From assembly GCF_003332275.1 (NCBI RefSeq), contig NZ_QOVA01000002.1:186001-250000 (forward strand): 64,000 nucleotides of DNA, read 5' to 3'. Shown here one piece after another: positions 32,535 to 41,911 of this stretch (its first letter is position 1; every line of letters begins with the position of its first letter). Made by a program: the position numbers and the translations under genes. The notes under the pieces are model-generated. The model worked only from the letters and a program-made list of their open reading frames with translations. It was not told where the DNA came from and did not search any database. The DNA comes from Edaphovirga cremea. Lineage in GTDB: Bacteria > Pseudomonadota > Gammaproteobacteria > Enterobacterales > Enterobacteriaceae.

Positions 32535-33691
32535 CCTGGACTCAGGCATTTAAAAGTTACTGGCAAACTTTCAGCCGGGTGCTGATCGGCATGTTGGAGA
32601 GGCCTATGTGGCTGATGCTGCTGGTATCACTCTGCGTTATGAGTACGGTTTACGTACACCGCTCAGTCTGGGATTTGCCCGTGGCGGTAATCGATCAGGA
32701 CCACAGTAGCGCCAGCCGTTTATTGATTCGTGAGCTGGATTCTACGGCAAAAATCGCGATGAAAAGTTACGACAATCTTCACGATGCAGAGCGCGATCTG
32801 GCCTGGCGGAAATTATTTGCGGTAATCATCATGCCGGTAGATCTGGAGAAAAAAATTCTCTCTGGTCAGGATATTGTGATCCCGGTGTATGGCGATGCGA
32901 CCAACCGCCTGGCCAATGGGCAGATCCAGCAGGATGTGGTCGCCGCCTATCAACAGCTGTTAACCCAATATAATACTGACTTATTACTGCGCAGTGGATT
33001 TACCGAGCGTCAGGCACAGGTGTTGCTTACGCCGATTTTGGGTCAAACGCTGGATCTGTTTAATCCCGGCATCAGCTTTGCCGCGATCATATTCCCCGGA
33101 TTACTGGTGATGCTGTTGCAACACTCCCTGCTTATCGCCTGCGTGCGTGTAAGTATTGCGTTGAAAAGTTCGCCACAGGGTAAGCCGTCACTGCCGGTCT
33201 ACCTTGGCGGACTCTCGGCATTGATTCCGATCTGGTTATTTTTGTCGATTGTGCTGTTCGTTTTATGGCCTTGGGTATTAGGCTACCGGCAAACAGCAAC
33301 GATTCCGGAAATTCTGTTACTGACTTTCCCTTTTTTGATTGCGGTTCTCGGCCTGGGTAAGTTGCTGACGGAATGCCTGCGCAGCGTGGAAATGATCTAC
33401 CTGACGCTCTCTTTCATTACCATGCCGGTGTTTTACATTTCAGGCACGATCTGGCCGCTCCAGGCGATGCCAGGCTGGGTGAGGGCGGTTTCTTCAATGC
33501 TTCCTTCAACGTGGGCGACCAAAGCCATTGCCGGGGTGAATCAGATGGGGCTGCCGTTCAATGAGGTGGGCAGTGATATCGTCAATATGCTGATTCTGGG
33601 TCTGATATATACCCTGCTGGGAATGGGCGTTGGGTTACTGCGGGATACTGGGCGGATTCGGCGAATGTTACGGTCAAAACGCAAAGCATAA
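32531..33691 (+). CDS. ABC-2 type permease, second copy
   Basis: A 386-residue permease paralogous to the preceding one: TM1 (about 25-42), then VIDQDHSSASRLLIRELD opening the outer domain, and a six-helix core ending with a basic tail RRMLRSKRKA. The start is GTG at 32531, overlapping the upstream stop (GTGA). The pair probably forms a heterodimeric membrane channel with the HlyD protein. It is the last gene of the operon and converges on cyuA 31 bp later without an obvious terminator. Confidence 0.85.
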   Translation: MTWTQAFKSYWQTFSRVLIGMLERPMWLMLLVSLCVMSTVYVHRSVWDLPVAVIDQDHSSASRLLIRELDSTAKIAMKSYDNLHDAERDLAWRKLFAVIIMPVDLEKKILSGQDIVIPVYGDATNRLANGQIQQDVVAAYQQLLTQYNTDLLLRSGFTERQAQVLLTPILGQTLDLFNPGISFAAIIFPGLLVMLLQHSLLIACVRVSIALKSSPQGKPSLPVYLGGLSALIPIWLFLSIVLFVLWPWVLGYRQTATIPEILLLTFPFLIAVLGLGKLLTECLRSVEMIYLTLSFITMPVFYISGTIWPLQAMPGWVRAVSSMLPSTWATKAIAGVNQMGLPFNEVGSDIVNMLILGLIYTLLGMGVGLLRDTGRIRRMLRSKRKA

Positions 33692-33722
33692 GGCGCCAGT
33701 CATGACACCTTGTCTCATAGGA

Positions 33723-35024
33723 TTATTGTGCTGCGTGTTTATCGAGCATGATCTGCAAGATCTGTTCATCAACACGTTTCAAGCCTCGACACGCCAGCGA
33801 ACACAGATTATCAATTGAATCATCAGCATCATGCGCCACGATACCTTCATTCCCGGTAACGTGGCTCTGTTCCATTGCCATGAGCACGGCCTTGTACGCA
33901 GATGAAACGCTGGTGGAGACTTTCATTGCGCAGCTGTTTGATGCACCGTCGCAAATCATTCCACTGATATCGCCAACCATACTGCTGATAGCCATGCTGA
34001 CGGTCTGATAATCCTTTTTGAATAACCACGCCATACCCGCAGCGGCTCCCATCGCGGCGGTGGTGGCTGCGCAGAGTGCCGAGAGCGTAGGCAATTTGGA
34101 GTGAATGAAGATTGCCATCAGATGTGACAGCATCAACGCACGTGCCAGCGTCTCTTGATCGCATGACAAATAATCAGCAACCACAACAACCGGGAGAGTG
34201 GCGGTGATCCCCTGATTACCCGACCCCGAGTTGCTCATGGCTGGCAGTGTTGCCCCACCCATTCGGGCATCCGACGCTGACGTGGTCTGTATCATGATTT
34301 TTGTCAGTAAGTCGGCACCCAATAATCCTTTGTCGACTTGACGTTGCAGCGTCGCACCGATGTGCAACCCATAACGGCCACGTTGTCCTTCCTGTGATAA
34401 TGCGCTATTCAATTTTGCTGCGTGCAATATGAAGGCGATTTCCTGATAAGGGACTTCCGTAGCGAACCGGTAAATATGCCGGGTGGTGACCTCCTCGAAG
34501 ACATTCGGTTCGCTTCGATGTTGCAGAGGGGGATTATCAAGAATTACCTCACCATTTTTCACGATCCGAACGATCTGCGTGTGGCACTCGGCAATACAAA
34601 CCTGAACCCATTCGCTTCCCCGAATCAGTTTGGCTTCGGCATAAAGAATGTATTCGGAATCAATCACACCGAGATGCACCCGACCTTCATCGAGCATTTT
34701 CTTGCTGTCTTTGACCTGCGTCGCACTCAGGCCTTTCAGTACTTCCAGCCCCGCGGTCGGATCGCCACCCAATGCCCCGGCAGCGGCAGCAATCGGTAAA
34801 CCGACCATACCTGTCCCTGGAACGGTCACACCCATACCATTTTTCATTAAATTCGGTGAAACCCGTGCATGTATTTCTTCGGGTTGACCGCCCAGATAAG
34901 AGGTGGCAACGGCGCACGCAAGAGCCAGTGAAATCGGCTCGGTGCAACCCAATGCAGGAACAACTTCACATTTAACCGCGCGAATAAATTGATTCCAGCG
35001 TGGAGTTAATACATCTTGCTTCAT
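33723..35024 (-). CDS. cyuA: L-cysteine desulfidase CyuA (YhaM)
   Basis: A 433-residue UPF0597/serine-dehydratase-alpha-like protein that degrades L-cysteine to pyruvate, ammonia and sulfide through a labile Fe-S cluster. Cysteines likely to hold the cluster are in [14 protein letters not shown] and [15 protein letters not shown]; a glycine-rich loop is [16 protein letters not shown]. The family mainly acts in anaerobic cells. It follows cyuP by 75 bp and forms the cyuPA pair, which in E. coli lies a little away on the chromosome. Confidence 0.88.
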   Translation of the reverse strand: MKQDVLTPRWNQFIRAVKCEVVPALGCTEPISLALACAVATSYLGGQPEEIHARVSPNLMKNGMGVTVPGTGMVGLPIAAAAGALGGDPTAGLEVLKGLSATQVKDSKKMLDEGRVHLGVIDSEYILYAEAKLIRGSEWVQVCIAECHTQIVRIVKNGEVILDNPPLQHRSEPNVFEEVTTRHIYRFATEVPYQEIAFILHAAKLNSALSQEGQRGRYGLHIGATLQRQVDKGLLGADLLTKIMIQTTSASDARMGGATLPAMSNSGSGNQGITATLPVVVVADYLSCDQETLARALMLSHLMAIFIHSKLPTLSALCAATTAAMGAAAGMAWLFKKDYQTVSMAISSMVGDISGMICDGASNSCAMKVSTSVSSAYKAVLMAMEQSHVTGNEGIVAHDADDSIDNLCSLACRGLKRVDEQILQIMLDKHAAQ

Positions 35025-35099
35025 AATATTGCCTTATTAAGCATCTGGGTTATTCAGGGAATAGCGTGATACTCTGTATAACCCAGATGTAAATAGAGA

Positions 35100-36428
35100 T
35101 TACATAAAAGCCAGGAATGGCGAGACACACAATAACAGGCCGGTAATAATAATGATTTTCAGGGCCAATCCTTTATATTGGTGCAGCGCTGGTACTTTAT
35201 AAACTAAATAAGCAGGAATCAGACAACCAATCAGACCAAAGATCGGGCTGCAAATTGAGGTGAAACTCAATACGGGTGCATTAAGAATAATGGCGCTCCA
35301 GGCGAGAAGAATGGCAAAAACCATAATTCCTTTTTGCACCCATTTTTCATTAATACGATTGGCCGGAAGATAGCGCTGTAAAACATTCATGACGATCCCC
35401 TGACAGGCTTCCCTGAAACCCAGGTACACACCAAAGAACGCCGTCATCACCGCAAAGATATTCAATATGACGCTGACTACCGTCGCCCAACCACCGGGGA
35501 AGAATTGTGCTGCAATCGCCAACGCAGAAATATTCTGATCGTGGGCTTTCACCGCTTCATCATGACCCATCGCCAGGGTGAAAGAGACCGCGTAAAAGAA
35601 AACAGTACAAAACAGGATGGTAAAAGCGATATTCATGGCGCGCAGTGCCTTATAACGGGCTACTTCACGCGATTTCTCCCTGGCGCGGTAAGAGATCACC
35701 ATGGGACTCAACGTTTGAATGAAGAGAATGGATGTCAATGTAAATGGCAGCGTAATAATGGCATTTTTCAGTAGCATAGCGAAAGGAGGTAACAGGCCAA
35801 CATTATACAGATGCCACATTCCTACCATGGAGACACCTAATGCCGCGACAACCAGCAGTTTGGTGATGACCATCATTCCCGAGATCTTGAAGAGCAGCTT
35901 TTCACCTTGTGATGAGATAGCCACCAGAACGCAGATTAGCGCCAGGCCATAGAAGGGATTCTCAGACAAAAGAGAGTCGGTAACGCCAAAAGTATGCAAA
36001 TAAGAAGCGCTGTCGTTGGTGATGGCGGTTGAGTAAACGAACATCCAAATCACCAGCATAATAAAATAGAGTACGCCGAGTAGTATTCCCCAGTTTTTGC
36101 CTAAATAGCCGGAAATAACGCTGGGATAATCTTGGCATTCCGGTGATTCAGCCAATGTATTAATGAATAGCTTCTGGAATAAATACATGGCGGGATAGCC
36201 AATTATGGACGAAAGGAGGAATACCCATAACCCCATTAAACCCACTTGCACCGGAAGAAATACGATTCCGGCGCCAATCGCCATACCAATACTCATAATA
36301 ACCCAGCCGGTATCATTGCTGTCAAACTTAATGGCCTCTCGCCACTGCGCTTCACTCATTCCTGCGCGTTGGGCCGCTTTGCTGGGTACGGCATTTTTTG
36401 TTGTTAACGATTCGTGTAATTGTTCCAT
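35100..36428 (-). CDS. cyuP: Cysteine/serine permease CyuP (YhaO)
   Basis: A 442-residue, about eleven-helix transporter of the SdaC/HAAAP family: GWVIMSIGMAIGAGIVFLPV near the N-terminus, SPMVISYRAR, and FGVYLGFREACQG. Adjacent cyuA makes cysteine import the likely role. In E. coli YhaO is the cysteine importer of this pair. The ATG follows AAGG. Upstream lies an AT-rich region likely to carry control sites for CyuR, which is not encoded in this window. Confidence 0.85.
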   Translation of the reverse strand: MEQLHESLTTKNAVPSKAAQRAGMSEAQWREAIKFDSNDTGWVIMSIGMAIGAGIVFLPVQVGLMGLWVFLLSSIIGYPAMYLFQKLFINTLAESPECQDYPSVISGYLGKNWGILLGVLYFIMLVIWMFVYSTAITNDSASYLHTFGVTDSLLSENPFYGLALICVLVAISSQGEKLLFKISGMMVITKLLVVAALGVSMVGMWHLYNVGLLPPFAMLLKNAIITLPFTLTSILFIQTLSPMVISYRAREKSREVARYKALRAMNIAFTILFCTVFFYAVSFTLAMGHDEAVKAHDQNISALAIAAQFFPGGWATVVSVILNIFAVMTAFFGVYLGFREACQGIVMNVLQRYLPANRINEKWVQKGIMVFAILLAWSAIILNAPVLSFTSICSPIFGLIGCLIPAYLVYKVPALHQYKGLALKIIIITGLLLCVSPFLAFM

Positions 36429-37086
36429 ATATGAACCTTTTTATTTTGTAGCAGAACAGGTAAGTTGTTTTTCGAATAATTTTATAATTTGCGTGATTTC
36501 TTTTTAGTAAAAATCCCTGGTGTGGTTAATGCATGTAAATAATACGCTCAGCCCAAGAGAAATTAATGCTCAATAACGCAGTGATTATTTGGATATGTAG
36601 AATATTTTTCTCCATAAAGAATTATTTACTAGTGTAATTTTCTATAATTAATATTATTAGTGGTTTTTGTAACATTTTCGACTTAATTGAATAAAATATC
36701 TAACTGATTTATATGGGTATTTTTAATTTAGGATAAGTATCAATAATATATTTATATCGCGAGAATAGAATTGTGTGACTCACTTCAATTTTCTGAATAT
36801 TGTTTGATAAGAGAAAAAACGATATTTCTGCGAGTGGGATCACTAAACAGAGTTAACCTGATGTTAATGTTGGCGGAATAATCTGTATTTGTATAAATAT
36901 TTCCTTCTAATAAGCATAAAAAACTGGATATGCGGCAGGGTATGAAAAAAAATAGCGTTTGACTTCTACCCGATAAACGCGCAAAGACGCGAATAAACGG
37001 GGATGGGGGATGATGGAAGTGCTCAATAGAGGAGGAAAGCAGGTTATCGGAAGAGACAGACCGGTGGCCCGGCCTGTCGTAAGGGA
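36429..37086. other. AT-rich upstream region of cyuP and 3' flank of ubiV
   Basis: About 660 bp without a gene. It should hold the cyuP promoter on the minus strand. A hairpin at 37053-37076 (GACAG-CCGG arms with one mismatch) follows ubiV and may help end its transcript, but lacks a T tract. I found no convincing CRP or FNR palindrome and no repeat. Confidence 0.5.
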
Positions 37087-37965
37087 TTATCGCAGCAGTT
37101 CCAACCCTGAAACGCGCCGCCAGTAACCATTACAATCCGTACGATCAACCAGTTTCAACGGTGTGTTGCCTTGCTCATTGGCGCGGAATTGCTCCAGCAC
37201 TGACAGGGTATCCAGGCTCTCGGGTGAAAGCCGCACAATATCCACCAGATCGGCCATCGTTTTTAACTCATTGCCCAGGTTATAGCAGTAACCACTTTGC
37301 GTCTGAATTCCATTGAGAACAAAAACCTGCTGATTTTCCTGCGACAGGACTTTTCTGCCCTGCGGGTAATTAATACAGCAGGTTTCGCACTCGTCCTTAC
37401 CACGGTTTTCCGAGCGGGCGGTAAAGCATCGGGCAGAATAGGCGAGGGGCAAATGACCATAGCTCAGAACCTCAACCTCAAATTGGTCGCGAAAACCAAG
37501 TTCGTCGCATTGGTTCAGTAGCTTTTCCAGCCAGTCACGTGAAAGCTCAACCGGCATACACCAACGCACCATGCCCTGTTGCTGCAAAATCTTCAGCGTA
37601 TAGGCGTTATAGCAGTTCAGGGCATGTCCGGCTACAAAAGGGAGTTTGCGATCTGCTGCCATGTTTACGGCACCCAGATCGTTGGCCTCCAGCAAGAACT
37701 CCCCATTCTCAACGTAGCGCTTCAACTCATTGAGTTCAGAGGGCGCCTGCAACAGCGCAAGCGTGGAAATAACCACTTGCTTGCCCGACTTTGCCACTTC
37801 CCGCGCGACATCCAGCCAATCGTTGACCTTCATTTCACGGCGTTTGGTACAGACCGTCTCACCCAGATAGATAATATCTGCACTACTGTTGACTGCGCTC
37901 TGGTAGAACGCTTCCGTCTCTGCTTTCGGCCAATAGTAAAGAATGGCACCTAAAGAATATTTCAT
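37087..37965 (-). CDS. ubiV: O2-independent ubiquinone hydroxylation protein UbiV
   Basis: A 292-residue U32-peptidase-family Fe-S protein that, with UbiU, hydroxylates ubiquinone precursors without oxygen. 4Fe-4S cysteines are visible in GHALNCYNA-side and KDECETCCINYPQGR motifs plus CFTARSENRG. Start 37965 (MKYSLGAILYYWPK) has AGGA upstream and gives exactly the family length. It lies 14 bp after ubiU, in the same transcript. Confidence 0.95.
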   Translation of the reverse strand: MKYSLGAILYYWPKAETEAFYQSAVNSSADIIYLGETVCTKRREMKVNDWLDVAREVAKSGKQVVISTLALLQAPSELNELKRYVENGEFLLEANDLGAVNMAADRKLPFVAGHALNCYNAYTLKILQQQGMVRWCMPVELSRDWLEKLLNQCDELGFRDQFEVEVLSYGHLPLAYSARCFTARSENRGKDECETCCINYPQGRKVLSQENQQVFVLNGIQTQSGYCYNLGNELKTMADLVDIVRLSPESLDTLSVLEQFRANEQGNTPLKLVDRTDCNGYWRRVSGLELLR

Positions 37966-37979
37966 ATTCATTCCTGCAA

Positions 37980-38975
37980 TTACTGCCATTTACGGTGATA
38001 CGCACCGAGGGTGGTTTGCGTCCCTTCCGACATGGATCCGAGTGTTTCCATCCATGCGGCGTCGGCCTTGAAAGCCTCTGGATTTGCCTTGTAGCGATCT
38101 ATTGCCTGACGCCATACGCGGGCGACCTGGCTGACATAAGCCGGACTGCGTTGACGCCCCTCAATTTTGACCGAAGCGATATTGGCGGCGAACAGTTCCG
38201 GCAACAGTTCCAACGTGTTCAGGCTGGTGGGTTCTTCAAGCGCATGGTAGCGGGTGCCATCGACCAGATAGCGCCCCTTGCACAGTGTGGGATATCCGGC
38301 GTTTTCACCTTCGTCGTAACGGTCAATCAGCACTTCATTCAGGCGCGATTCCATCCCTTTTGGTGTTTGCTGCCAGCGGACAAAACGCGCAGGCGAGCAG
38401 GCTCCCACGGTGTTCGGTGATTCACCGGTCAGATACGAAGAGAGATAGCAGCGGCCTTCGGCCATAATGCACAGACTGCCGAAAGCAAAAACTTCCAGCG
38501 GTACGCTGCTGGAGCGCGACAACTGTTTTACCTGATGCATGGAGAGCACGCGCGGCAGAACCACGCGGGCGACATCAAAATTACGTTGATAGAAAGAGAT
38601 CGCTTCTTCATTTGTCGCGGATGCCTGGACAGAAACATGCCGTTCTACATGGGGATAGCGGCGGGCTGCGTAATCAAGCATCGCCAGATCGGCCAGGATC
38701 AGCGCATCGGCACCCAGTTGCGCCGCCATATCCACGGCACGTTCCCAACGTTCGAAACCATCGGGATGGGCAAAGGTGTTAATGGCGATATGCAGCTTGC
38801 GGCGGTGGCGGTGAACGTAGTTGGCCGCCTCTTGAAGTTTTTTCTCGGTAAAGTTTAGCCCGGCAAAGTGTCGCGCATTGGTATCATCTTTCAGGCCGAT
38901 GTAAACAGCATCTGCGCCGTTGTCGATGGCAGCCTTCAACGCAGGCAGATTGCCTGCGGGACACAATAACTCCAT
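37980..38975 (-). CDS. ubiU: O2-independent ubiquinone hydroxylation protein UbiU
   Basis: A 331-residue U32-family partner of UbiV. Motifs: MELLCPAGNLPALKAAID, DAVYIGLKDDTNARHFAGLN, FGSLCIMAEGRCYLSSYLTG and CSPARFVRWQ, with conserved cysteines for the Fe-S cluster. AGGAA precedes the ATG at 38975; longer in-frame starts lack homology. It is divergent from ubiT across 296 bp; E. coli uses FNR there, but I could not find a clean FNR palindrome. Confidence 0.95.
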   Translation of the reverse strand: MELLCPAGNLPALKAAIDNGADAVYIGLKDDTNARHFAGLNFTEKKLQEAANYVHRHRRKLHIAINTFAHPDGFERWERAVDMAAQLGADALILADLAMLDYAARRYPHVERHVSVQASATNEEAISFYQRNFDVARVVLPRVLSMHQVKQLSRSSSVPLEVFAFGSLCIMAEGRCYLSSYLTGESPNTVGACSPARFVRWQQTPKGMESRLNEVLIDRYDEGENAGYPTLCKGRYLVDGTRYHALEEPTSLNTLELLPELFAANIASVKIEGRQRSPAYVSQVARVWRQAIDRYKANPEAFKADAAWMETLGSMSEGTQTTLGAYHRKWQ

Positions 38976-39271
38976 AGCGATTTCCTGGCTTGGCAACGTG
39001 GGGCAGTTGCCCTGACGCGTTGCAAAAATAAGTAATTCCATCCATTGCCGATATTTGTTATCAACAACGGATAAATTTTAACGGACTGCAATTTTAGTTA
39101 ACCTCGCGGCGACATATTTTGATTTGAGGCAGTTTCTAACGTATTGATAAAGGTTGTTTTCGTATTTTTCGTTACATTCCGTTCAATTCTGATGCAGAAT
39201 TTATTGATATAGGCCGCTGAACCTTTTTACCGCTGTGGCAAAATAGCGACATTCTTTACTGAGAGGAGTAA

Positions 39272-39799
39272 ATGCCAGTGTTGGAAAAACTACGAGCACG
39301 CATCGTGCGTCAGGGGCCGTCGCTGCTGCGCGTACCGTTAAAGTTCACACCGTTTGCTCTGCAGCGTCAGGTATTGCAACAGGTTCTGAGCTGGCAACTG
39401 CGTCAGGCGTTGGCAGAAGGGGAACTTGATTTCCTGGAAGGGCGCTGGCTGAAAATTGACGTCCGCGATCTGGGCCTGCAATGGTTCATGACGGTGGAAG
39501 AAGACAAATTGGTGGTGAGTGAGCACGGTGAAGCAGACGTCAGTTTCAGTGCCGAAGCCAACGATCTGATCCTGATCGCTGCACGTAAAGAAGATCCGGA
39601 TACATTATTTTTCCAGCGTCGCCTGCGCATTGAAGGTGATACCGAATTGGGACTTTACGTGAAGAATCTGATGGATGCGATTGAACTTGAATCCATGCCT
39701 GCGCTGCTGCGAAATGGCCTGCTGCAATTGGCGGATTTTGTTGAGGCTGGATTGAAAGAGGACACGGTACCCGCCTCCCGTGTTGTCGAATCATGTTAA
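39272..39799 (+). CDS. ubiT: SCP2-domain ubiquinone accessory factor UbiT
   Basis: A 175-residue SCP2 lipid-binding protein that supports O2-independent ubiquinone synthesis, the counterpart of aerobic UbiJ. Motifs: LRVPLKFTPFALQRQVLQQV, EGRWLKIDVRDLGLQW, DTLFFQRRLRIEGDTELGL. GAGAGGAG precedes the ATG. It is divergent from ubiUV and overlaps yhbS by 7 nt. Confidence 0.93.
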   Translation: MPVLEKLRARIVRQGPSLLRVPLKFTPFALQRQVLQQVLSWQLRQALAEGELDFLEGRWLKIDVRDLGLQWFMTVEEDKLVVSEHGEADVSFSAEANDLILIAARKEDPDTLFFQRRLRIEGDTELGLYVKNLMDAIELESMPALLRNGLLQLADFVEAGLKEDTVPASRVVESC

Positions 39800-40296
39800 T
39801 CCGCGTCGAAATACCCGTAGATGCGGCGGGAATAGATAGCCTGCTGCGCCGTTCATTCAAGACCGGTGATGAAGCCGATCTGGTGCAACAGTTGCGTGAA
39901 GACGGGCTGCTCACATTAGGTGTGGTTGCGACTGACGACGAAGGTGGGGTTGTCGGTTATGCCGCATTCTGCCCGGTTGAACTTGGGGGTGAAGATCGGC
40001 AGTGGGTCGCCTTGGCTCCGCTGGCCGTCGATGAAAGTCTGCGCCGCCAGGGGTTGGCCGAAAAGCTGGTTTATGAAGGGCTCGATTCCCTGAATGAATT
40101 TGGCTATGCGGCCGTTGTGGTGCTGGGCGATCCAGCTTACTACGGCCGTTTTGGCTTCAAAGCGGCGGCGGAGCATAACCTTCATTGCCGCTGGTCAGAT
40201 ACCGAAAGCGCTTTTCAGGTTTATCCTTTGGCAGAGGATGCGCTGAATGGGGTTTCTGGCCTCGTTGAGTTTCCAGCACCTTTTGACCGGTTTTAA
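39793..40296 (+). CDS. yhbS: GNAT-family acetyltransferase YhbS
   Basis: A 167-residue N-acetyltransferase fold. The acetyl-CoA loop is [21 protein letters not shown] and the C-terminal strand [18 protein letters not shown]. It matches E. coli YhbS in length and position. Its ATG lies inside the end of ubiT (7-nt overlap), so it is coupled to that gene. Its target is not identified. The 3' end overlaps convergent yhbQ by 4 nt. Confidence 0.9.
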   Translation: MLIRVEIPVDAAGIDSLLRRSFKTGDEADLVQQLREDGLLTLGVVATDDEGGVVGYAAFCPVELGGEDRQWVALAPLAVDESLRRQGLAEKLVYEGLDSLNEFGYAAVVVLGDPAYYGRFGFKAAAEHNLHCRWSDTESAFQVYPLAEDALNGVSGLVEFPAPFDRF

Positions 40297-40592
40297 TTTT
40301 CGCTGAGAAAGCTTTCAATAGAGAGGGGCTGGTTTAGAATCAGCCTCTCTTTTTGTTTATGCGTCAATTGCTTGATGCGGTATTCCATCTTCAGTGCAGA
40401 TGAACGGTTACCCGCAAGGCAATGGTAGACCAGAGCAAGATCGCCTTTTCCCCGCAGCGCCTTGGCGCCTTTTCCTGATTGATGCTGATCCAGTCGGCGT
40501 GTGACGTCCGTGGTGATTCCGGTATACAGCATTCCTGCCGCAGTCTGCAAAATATATAAATGCCACTCAGGGCTTTTGGGTAATTCAGTCAT
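40293..40592 (-). CDS. yhbQ: GIY-YIG nuclease-superfamily protein YhbQ
   Basis: A 99-residue single GIY-YIG domain: [20 protein letters not shown] with the paired motif, then the conserved Arg in [16 protein letters not shown] and Glu in [16 protein letters not shown]. It matches the E. coli YhbQ family of small putative endonucleases. It converges on yhbS with overlapping stops, and the yhbS terminator lies inside its 3' coding sequence. Confidence 0.92.
   Translation of the reverse strand: MTELPKSPEWHLYILQTAAGMLYTGITTDVTRRLDQHQSGKGAKALRGKGDLALVYHCLAGNRSSALKMEYRIKQLTHKQKERLILNQPLSIESFLSEN
40320..40356 (+). terminator. yhbS terminator inside yhbQ
   Basis: GAGAGG-GGCTG (40321-40331) pairs with CAGCC-TCTC (40341-40349) with a one-base bulge, followed by T5GTTT. 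It is read on the plus strand, after yhbS, and lies within the last codons of yhbQ on the other strand. Confidence 0.65.
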
Positions 40593-40641
40593 ATTAGTCG
40601 GTTAGGGTACAATCAGTGCATTACAGGGATAAAGTAGCAGA

Positions 40642-40776
40642 ATGAACTTTTCAGATTTCATATGCAATTCCTTTGCGGGTGAAGCGGGCGAAATTTGCCA
40701 GAGTTCGATGAACTATGATGTCCTTCAAGGATTGAATCTGAATCATGACGTGATGATGAGTCTGGAGCCCCAATGA
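40642..40776 (+). CDS. Possible 44-residue small protein coupled to yhbP
   Basis: A short frame beginning MNFSDFICNSFAGEAGEICQ and ending DVMMSLEPQ. Its stop overlaps the yhbP ATG (ATGA, 4 nt), as in coupled genes, and the yhbP ribosome-binding site GGAG is inside it. Its own ribosome-binding site is weak, and I recognize no family. It could be a leader peptide, a real small protein or chance. Confidence 0.3.
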   Translation: MNFSDFICNSFAGEAGEICQSSMNYDVLQGLNLNHDVMMSLEPQ

Positions 40777-41210
40777 ATAATCCCGAACACCTTGTCTCCA
40801 TCTGCCATTTTTTGAAAAAACACCACGTGCTGGCGCTATGCGCCATGGCGAATGGCGACATGTGGTCGGCAAACTGCTTCTACGTTTTCAATGAGCCGGC
40901 GATGTCGCTGTACATCATGACGGAACATAAAACGCGGCACGGGGCACTGATGGCCTCTAATCCGTTTGTCGTGGGAACCATTGCCAATCAGCCTAAAACG
41001 GTCGCCCTGATTCAGGGCATTCAATATAGCGCACAGGCGCAGGTATTGGCCGGGGAAGCAGAGAGAGTGGCGAGGTCAGTATATTGCGCACTGTTTCCCG
41101 TCGCGAAGGCGATACCCGCCCCCGTATGGCAATTGGCACTCCAGGAAATCAAAATGACCGACAATAAACTGGGGTTCGGTAAAAAGTTACTCTGGCAAAG
41201 GGAAAACTGA
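40773..41210 (+). CDS. yhbP: YhbP family FMN-binding split-barrel protein
   Basis: A 145-residue protein of the pyridoxamine-phosphate-oxidase-like fold: HVLALCAMANGDMWSANCFY and MSLYIMTEHKTRHGALMASN, then GTIANQPKTVALIQGIQYSA. It corresponds to E. coli YhbP in size and location. The role is unknown; the fold suggests flavin or haem binding. GGAG precedes the ATG. Confidence 0.88.
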   Translation: MNNPEHLVSICHFLKKHHVLALCAMANGDMWSANCFYVFNEPAMSLYIMTEHKTRHGALMASNPFVVGTIANQPKTVALIQGIQYSAQAQVLAGEAERVARSVYCALFPVAKAIPAPVWQLALQEIKMTDNKLGFGKKLLWQREN

Positions 41211-41253
41211 GGTGCCAGCGGCCTATACTTGAAACAACATAAAGGGAGATTCT

Positions 41254-41892
41254 ATGACCAAGGTCTTATTAGTGGGTGCCAGTGGACTGGTTGGCGGCGA
41301 ACTGTTACAACTTTTGCAGGGTGATGAACGCGTCACCTCGATCATCGCCCCGACGCGGCGTCCTCTCGCTGCCATGCATAAACTCGATAATCCGCATCAG
41401 GAAAATCTCTCTGCGCAACTGGCCGCACTCGAGAGCCCGGTCGATATCGTCTTTTGTTGTCTGGGAACCACCCGTAAGCAAGCCGGCAGCAAAGAGGCGT
41501 TCCGGCATGTAGATTACCAATTGGTGGTGGAAAGTGGCATTGCTGGGCGACGTCTTGGTGCACAGCATATGCTGGTGGTCAGTGCCGTAGGTGCAGATGC
41601 GCACTCCCTGTTTTTCTACAACAAAGTCAAAGGGGAGATGGAGCAGGCGTTGCACCAGCAGAATTGGCCGCAACTAACCATTGCCCGTCCTTCTATGCTG
41701 ACGGGGCATCGTTCATCACGTCGACTGCTGGAAGAGATAAGCGCGCCGCTGTTCAAACTCTTGCCGGGCAAGCTGAAAGGAATAGAAGGAAAAATGGTCG
41801 CGCAGGCGATGTTACGCGCAGCCTTCGCCGCTCCTGCGCCGGGTGTCCATGTACTCGAATCCGATCAACTGCGCCAGAACGGCGCAGTCTGA
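41254..41892 (+). CDS. yraR: NAD(P)-binding oxidoreductase YraR
   Basis: A 212-residue short-chain-dehydrogenase-like Rossmann protein of the NmrA/HTATIP2 type: nucleotide loop VLLVGASGLVGGELLQLL, then VDIVFCCLGTTRKQAGSKEA, and an active-site-like Tyr/Lys in FFYNKVKGEME. It matches E. coli YraR. GGGAG precedes the ATG. It converges on potE with a 19-bp gap. The substrate is unknown. Confidence 0.88.
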   Translation: MTKVLLVGASGLVGGELLQLLQGDERVTSIIAPTRRPLAAMHKLDNPHQENLSAQLAALESPVDIVFCCLGTTRKQAGSKEAFRHVDYQLVVESGIAGRRLGAQHMLVVSAVGADAHSLFFYNKVKGEMEQALHQQNWPQLTIARPSMLTGHRSSRRLLEEISAPLFKLLPGKLKGIEGKMVAQAMLRAAFAAPAPGVHVLESDQLRQNGAV

Positions 41893-41911
41893 GTCAAATA
41901 ATTATCTGTAT

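Noticed and set aside
38976-39271. FNR site between ubiU and ubiT
   Set aside because: Expected from E. coli, but I found only half-sites (TTGAT) without a matching ATCAA at the right spacing.
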